From assembly GCA_051745935.1 (NCBI GenBank), contig JBNJEM010000184.1, positions 1-11,877 of the forward strand: 11,877 nt of DNA, read 5' to 3'. Below the pieces are notes generated by a model that was not told where the DNA came from, searched no databases, and saw only the letters and a program-made list of their open reading frames with translations. The position numbers and the translations under genes were made by a program. Every line of letters starts with the position of its first letter. Position 1 is the first letter of the stretch. This DNA comes from JBNJEM01 sp051745935. Lineage in GTDB: Bacteria; Planctomycetota; Planctomycetia; Pirellulales; Pirellulaceae. Of the stretch, positions 8,653 through 11,877 are shown piece after piece.

Positions 8653-8687
8653 AACGCGGCAACAGTAGAATAGCAGGTTGCCGCGTT
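8653..8687. other. 11-bp perfect stem-loop upstream of groES
   Basis: AACGCGGCAAC (8653-8663) and GTTGCCGCGTT (8677-8687) pair without mismatch around a 13-nt loop. No T-run follows on either strand, so it is not a typical terminator. AACGCGG recurs at 8693-8699. It could be a protein site or part of a structured RNA. Confidence 0.6.
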
Positions 8688-8794
8688 GGCCAGAACGCGG
8701 TTGACGCGAAGCCGGACGTGAGCGAGTGCCGTTCGGGGACATCGCCACCTACCGCGTACCGTAACGCACGTTTGAAGAGGTAATGCCTGCATCT

Positions 8795-8828
8795 ACCTTT
8801 AATGGTGGGGACAAGGGTAATTAAAGGT
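8795..8828 (+). promoter_or_regulatory. inverted repeat covering the groES ribosome-binding site
   Basis: ACCTTTAAT (8795-8803) and ATTAAAGGT (8820-8828) are a perfect 9-bp inverted repeat with a 16-nt loop. The right arm contains the Shine-Dalgarno AAAGG (8823-8827), 9 nt before the groES ATG. If the left arm is transcribed, the A/U-rich stem would hide the ribosome-binding site and could act as an RNA thermometer. Alternatively TTTAAT (8798-8803) resembles a -10 box, and the repeat would then be a DNA operator. Confidence 0.6.
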
Positions 8829-8836
8829 TGCATACC

Positions 8837-9127
8837 ATGAAAATTGAACCATTAGGTGACAAGGTTGTCGTCAAACGGTTGGACCCGCGAGAAACAACGC
8901 CCGGCGGAATTGTTTTACCAGATTCTTCTCGCGATAAGCCTCTTCAGGGCCGGGTCTTGTCGGTGGGGGATGGCCGCAGGCTACCTGATGGGACTCGGGT
9001 CCCGCACCAGATCAGCGAGGGGGATCGCGTGGTCTTTAGCCAATTTGCCGGAACCGAGGTTGTTGTGGACGATCAAGAAGTGTTGATCATGGGGGAGGAT
9101 GACATCCTGGCCGTACTTGACTCTTGA
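8837..9127 (+). CDS. groES: co-chaperonin GroES (Hsp10)
   Basis: The 96-residue protein forms the heptameric lid of the GroEL folding chamber. It aligns along its length with the family: MKIEPLGDKVVVKR at the start, the mobile loop with GGIVLPD (23-29) that docks on GroEL, KPLQGRVLSVGDGR (34-47), GDRVVFSQFAGTEV (62-75) and the terminal EDDILAVLD. The ATG at 8837 has AAAGG 9 nt upstream; an in-frame TTG at 8828 is less likely because it would overlap the upstream stem. No groEL follows in the window; the next gene is unrelated and has its own promoter. Planctomycetes often carry several groES/groEL copies, so groEL is presumably elsewhere (inference). Regulation may involve the inverted repeat over its ribosome-binding site. 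Confidence 0.97.
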   Translation: MKIEPLGDKVVVKRLDPRETTPGGIVLPDSSRDKPLQGRVLSVGDGRRLPDGTRVPHQISEGDRVVFSQFAGTEVVVDDQEVLIMGEDDILAVLDS

Positions 9128-9151
9128 ACGACGCCCTCGGTGACTGGTTTT

Positions 9152-9180
9152 TGGACACTTGCTTTCCCGAAGCCTATAAT
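9152..9180 (+). promoter_or_regulatory. sigma70-type promoter
   Basis: TGGACA (9152-9157, five of six matches to TTGACA), a 17-nt spacer and a perfect TATAAT (9175-9180). It is the best promoter in the window. It lies 25 nt after the groES stop and reads towards the gene at 9429. Confidence 0.75.
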
Positions 9181-9260
9181 ATGGGCCTATGAGCCGTGCT
9201 ATTGCAACCTTGTCAGGGAGAGGGCGAAAGACCATTGGGGCGCAGTGCCACCGGAGTTTT

Positions 9261-9340
9261 TACAGCCCGTAACGAAACGTGGTTGCCGCTCCCAGAAGTC
9301 CCTGGATGAAAGGAAATTCGAGTGGTTTCGTTATGGGTTT
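9261..9340 (+). repeat. copy C of hairpin repeat family 2
   Basis: The arms CCCGTAACGAAAC (9266-9278) and GTTTCGTTATGGG (9325-9337) pair over 13 positions with one G-T wobble. Compared with copy B, A-T has become G-C (9274 with 9329) on both sides at once, keeping the pair. Shared flanks are TACAG on the left and TGAG on the right. It falls in the presumed transcribed leader of the gene at 9429. Confidence 0.8.
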
Positions 9341-9428
9341 TGAGCCGTGACCAACCGCTAGTCGTCTTGGGCCCGAAATGATTGAGTTGAACATCTGTTT
9401 GTGGCGCCTTCCATGGGGAGTAAGACGA

Positions 9429-10559
9429 ATGCAAAGGATACAATTGGTTGCCTGTTTCACGTTTGCCGTGCTGGTCCTCGTGCCGTTGTCAATCACCGCG
9501 GGGGGGGAGGCCACATCCGTGGACTGGCAAACGTACGACCGGATGGTTTCGAAGGCGATTGCGTATCTGGAAACGAAGGGACAGTCTCCACAAGGGGCAT
9601 TCAGCGGGTTTTCTGGGCCAGCGGTCACGGCGTTGGCCACCACGGCCCTGGTCCGTCACGGGCGACCGGTGGACAGCCCGGCCGTCGCCCAAGCCATTGA
9701 ATATCTGGAGCAGTTTATTCGCAAGGATGGTGGCATCTACGAGGAGGGGACGCTGTATCGCAACTATGAAACATGCTTGGCCATTGTTTGTTTCAACGAA
9801 ATCAACGACGATGGGCGGTATGATGAGATTCTAAAGCGAGCGGACGCGTTCGTGCGAGGGATTCAATGGGATGAAACGGAAGACATTGACTCCTCGGACT
9901 TCGCCTACGGCGGAGCTGGATACGGAAAGCACAAACGCCCGGATTTGTCGAACACGTCATTTTTCGTCGACGCCCTCCACTCCCTGGGCCATGGGGCCGA
10001 TGACCCGGCAATCCAGCGGGCCCTCACGTTCATCTCCCGCTGCCAGAATCTGGAATCGGAGCACAACAGGACGCCGTGGAGCACCAAGAATCCCGATGGT
10101 GGCTTCTATTACACCCCCGCGGCGGGTGGAAAAAGTCAGGCCGGAACAACAGCAAACGGTGGTCTGCGGAGCTACGCATCGATGACTTATGCCGGTCTTA
10201 AGAGCATGATCTTCGCCGGCGTGGACGAGGACGATCCACGAGTGCGGGCGGCCATGGAGTGGATTCGCAATCACTATGATTTGGAATCCAACCCGGGAAT
10301 GGGCAAGGCGGGATTGTATTACTATTACCACACGTTCGCGAAAGCCTTGCACGCCATCGGGCAGAAGACCCTGGTGGACGAAAACGGCGAAACGCATGAC
10401 TGGCGCGCCGACTTGATCGCCACGCTTGACGAGAAACAACGGGCGGATGGATCGTGGGTCAATCAAGAGAACGAACGCTGGTTGGAAGGCGACCCGAATC
10501 TCGTGACCGCCTATGCGCTGCTCGCGTTGAGCTATTGCGGAAACGAGTTTGAAGAGTGA
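9429..10559 (+). CDS. exported prenyltransferase/squalene-oxidase-repeat (alpha/alpha-toroid) protein
   Basis: 376 residues. MQRIQLVACFTFAVLVLVPL is a signal peptide, with a likely cut near ITAGGEA (22-28). The rest is helical repeats of the terpenoid-cyclase/prenyltransferase fold. QRADGSW (337-343) fits the QxxxGxW motif of squalene cyclases. QSPQGAF (52-58) and NPDGGFYY (221-228) are weaker versions. Other marks are FAYGGAGYGKHKRPDLSNT (158-176), GGLRSYASMTYAGLKSM (244-260) and LYYYYHTFAKAL (296-307). No convincing catalytic DxDD motif of hopene cyclases is seen; DEDD (266-269) lies in a loop-like context. It is therefore more likely a structural or binding toroid in the periplasm or outside the cell than a hopanoid cyclase. 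The ATG at 9429 has GGGAG about 8 nt upstream and starts exactly at the signal peptide; the ATG at 9378 would add 17 residues before it. Confidence 0.88.
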   Translation: MQRIQLVACFTFAVLVLVPLSITAGGEATSVDWQTYDRMVSKAIAYLETKGQSPQGAFSGFSGPAVTALATTALVRHGRPVDSPAVAQAIEYLEQFIRKDGGIYEEGTLYRNYETCLAIVCFNEINDDGRYDEILKRADAFVRGIQWDETEDIDSSDFAYGGAGYGKHKRPDLSNTSFFVDALHSLGHGADDPAIQRALTFISRCQNLESEHNRTPWSTKNPDGGFYYTPAAGGKSQAGTTANGGLRSYASMTYAGLKSMIFAGVDEDDPRVRAAMEWIRNHYDLESNPGMGKAGLYYYYHTFAKALHAIGQKTLVDENGETHDWRADLIATLDEKQRADGSWVNQENERWLEGDPNLVTAYALLALSYCGNEFEE

Positions 10560-10736
10560 CGGCAAACTGGGCGGCGGATGAGCGCCCGGTGATCGCGCCC
10601 CACGCCGTGCGTGATGGCGCGGCTCCAAAACCCCTGCCTTTTCGCGGGCCGTCTCGAGGATTATACTTGGATGTACGGTGGCGGTGTGCACGAAAGCTTA
10701 TCCGCGTGACCGCGAGTGCGGGGGGACAAGTCGATT

Positions 10737-11582
10737 ATGGTGAAATACGTTGTTCGCTATGGAGCAATGCGCGTGTTCGGGACGCTTTCCCCACGCGGCA
10801 ATGATCGTTACAAACGTGGGGATCGCGTCATTGCGAGAACGAATCGCGGCTTGGAAGCGGGAGACGTGCTCTGTGAAGCCGCGGGGCCGATGGCGGACCA
10901 ACTCAAGGACGCCCCGAGTGGTCAAATCCTGCGTGCCATGACCTCGGAAGACGCCAACGAACTGGCGCATATTAAGTCAAACGAGCAGGATGAATTCGAA
11001 ACGTGCCGGCGGTACGTTCAACAGCTCGGCCTCCCGATGCAGCTGATCGATATCGAACATCTTTTTGGTGGCGAGCGCATCGTGGTGTACTATTTGGCCG
11101 AACAACGCGTCGACTTCCGGGAATTGGTCAAACGCTTGGCGGCTGAATTTCAAACGCGGATTGAAATGCGCCAAGTCGGGGTTCGAGACGAGGCCAAGCT
11201 GCTTGCCGACTATGGGGACTGTGGACAGCCCGTTTGTTGTGGCTCACATCTGTCCGAAATGCCACCTGTCTCGATGAAAATGGCAAAGATCCAAAAAGCC
11301 ACCTTGGATCCCAATAAGATCTCCGGGCGGTGTGGCCGTCTCAAGTGCTGCCTGCGGTATGAATACCCTGCCTATGTGGCCATGCAGAATGAATTGCCCC
11401 CAGTCGGATGCGACGTGCTCACCAAGGACGGACGGGTTCGCGTGCTCGGGCACGAAATCCTTTCCCAGCATCTCATGGTGCAAACAGAGGACAATCGTCG
11501 CACATTGATACACCAACAGGAAGTTTTGTCCGTGATCAAGGAACAGCCTCACCCGTCAAACAAGTCAAACAAATCCGAGTAG
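10737..11582 (+). CDS. ricT: PSP1-domain protein RicT (YaaT family)
   Basis: In Bacillus subtilis, RicT forms a complex with RicA and RicF that carries iron-sulfur clusters and promotes maturation by RNase Y. The 281-residue frame has the family core: RYGAMRVFG and YKRGDRVIARTNRGLEAGDV (N-terminal PSP1 part), RRYVQQLGLPMQLIDIEHLF, VVYYLAEQRVDFRELVKRLA, and a Cys-rich block. The cysteines are C162, C167, C168 and C199, C204, C205, in DCGQPVCCGSHL and ISGRCGRLKCCLRYE, matching the usual pattern. The short polar tail has two SNK units. The ATG at 10737 gives MVKYVVRYG, as in related proteins; a GTG at 10716 is possible, and GGGGGA lies about 10 nt before the ATG. A weak TATACT (10662-10667) could be its -10 box. 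No RicA or RicF gene is adjacent, so the local role is inferred from the family. Confidence 0.92.
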   Translation: MVKYVVRYGAMRVFGTLSPRGNDRYKRGDRVIARTNRGLEAGDVLCEAAGPMADQLKDAPSGQILRAMTSEDANELAHIKSNEQDEFETCRRYVQQLGLPMQLIDIEHLFGGERIVVYYLAEQRVDFRELVKRLAAEFQTRIEMRQVGVRDEAKLLADYGDCGQPVCCGSHLSEMPPVSMKMAKIQKATLDPNKISGRCGRLKCCLRYEYPAYVAMQNELPPVGCDVLTKDGRVRVLGHEILSQHLMVQTEDNRRTLIHQQEVLSVIKEQPHPSNKSNKSE

Positions 11583-11786
11583 GTCCCAATTCACGGCGAG
11601 CGGAGTTCAAAACGATGGCGGTGGCGCTCAACCGCCTCGGGTTGTTCAACCCAGGGTATGCTGGTTTTGCGCCGTAACACGAATGATCGGGAAGATCGCG
11701 TGCATTCGGGTTGTCGGTCGAGCGCGCTTGGAGCGGGCCCCGTGACGGCGGATGTCCCGAGTGCCAACGGGCGATCACGAATTATA
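11583..11786. other. region after ricT, with weak hairpin
   Basis: No gene. GGGTTG (11639-11644) and CAACCC (11647-11652) form a small stem with a tight loop about 57 nt past the ricT stop. Only a distant TTTT follows, so terminator function is doubtful. Confidence 0.35.
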
Positions 11787-11877
11787 CCGGTCGCGGATGA
11801 GTGTGTCCGCCGCGAGTCCGACCAACGGGAGGACGGCTTGCGTGGGGCAGCGTTCAATCCGGGTTAATCCGACCGCC
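11787..11877 (+). repeat. copy 3 of ~100-bp dispersed repeat family 1, cut by window end
   Basis: CCGGTCGCGGATGAG through to AATCCGACCGCC matches copies 1 and 2 and stops at the window edge, before the expected TGAAATAT. The terminal inverted repeats CGGTCG(CG)GAT and ATCCGACCG are intact. Several changes fall in the loop of the first stem (GTGTGT in place of CTTTCT) while the stem TCGCGG/CCGCGA is kept. ACGAATTATA precedes it, like CGAATTATC before copy 1. Confidence 0.9.

Larger units (their letters stand above)
8003..8836. other. divergent intergenic spacer upstream of groES, no supported gene
   Basis: No convincing coding sequence. It holds an inverted repeat (8131-8155), the second ~100-bp element (8286-8386), the 10-bp palindrome TTGCATGCAA (about 8525-8534), an 11-bp perfect stem (8653-8687) and an inverted repeat over the groES ribosome-binding site (8795-8828). 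No CIRCE element (TTAGCACTC-N9-GAGTGCTAA) was seen. Open frames crossing the minus strand do not resemble known proteins. Confidence 0.5.
9128..9428. other. leader region of the toroid protein gene
   Basis: No gene. It contains a promoter (9152-9180), whose transcript would begin near 9187 and have a leader of about 240 nt, and hairpin repeat copy C inside that leader. No clear terminator for groES was seen before the promoter. Confidence 0.5.

Noticed and set aside
8204..8833. Minus-strand open frame of 209 codons upstream of groES
   Set aside because: It runs through repeat copy 2, several hairpins and the groES leader and does not resemble a protein family.
8600..8836. CIRCE heat-shock operator before groES
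   Set aside because: The consensus TTAGCACTC-N9-GAGTGCTAA was looked for and is absent; the inverted repeat found has a different sequence and spacing.
9957..10691. Minus-strand open frame of 244 codons opposite the toroid protein gene
   Set aside because: The plus frame carries a signal peptide and QW-type motifs; the minus frame has no recognisable features.
11660..11690. Possible fourth hairpin repeat (GGTTTTGCGCCGTAACACGAA)
   Set aside because: Only CCGTAAC resembles the left arm of family 2 and no matching right arm follows.

Overview
The window looks like chromosomal DNA of a high-GC planctomycete, most likely a relative of the Pirellulales. This rests on resemblance to protein families as I remember them, not on a search: a secreted Gly/Met-rich protein with a conserved C-terminal domain, a secreted prenyltransferase/squalene-oxidase-repeat protein, a groES with no groEL beside it, a RicT/PSP1 protein, and long intergenic spacers rich in repeats. 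No rRNA, tRNA, CRISPR array, transposase or phage gene was seen.

Layout. Left, minus strand: rsfS (ribosomal silencing factor, 255-671) and hppA (membrane pyrophosphatase, 1205-3847). They are separated by a gene-free spacer with a clear intrinsic terminator just after hppA. Next is a spacer of about 1.5 kb (3848-5321) with two hairpin-forming repeats, a 15-bp tandem repeat, nested inverted repeats and the first copy of a ~100-bp dispersed element. Then come a plus-strand Gly-rich exported protein (5322-6272), a convergent spacer with two hairpins, and a minus-strand coiled-coil protein (6719-8002). A spacer of about 830 bp holds the second ~100-bp element and several inverted repeats and leads into groES (8837-9127). 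A good sigma70-type promoter and a third hairpin repeat precede a secreted alpha/alpha-toroid protein (9429-10559). ricT (10737-11582) follows, and the window ends inside a third ~100-bp element.

The genes do not form one pathway. They are mostly single-gene units for energy conservation, translation control, protein folding and the cell envelope. No complete new system is visible. The most interesting signals are non-coding: (1) a three-copy ~100-bp element with imperfect terminal inverted repeats and internal stems, (2) a second repeat family whose arms change in a compensatory way between copies, and (3) a perfect 9-bp inverted repeat whose right arm covers the ribosome-binding site of groES, a candidate RNA thermometer or operator.
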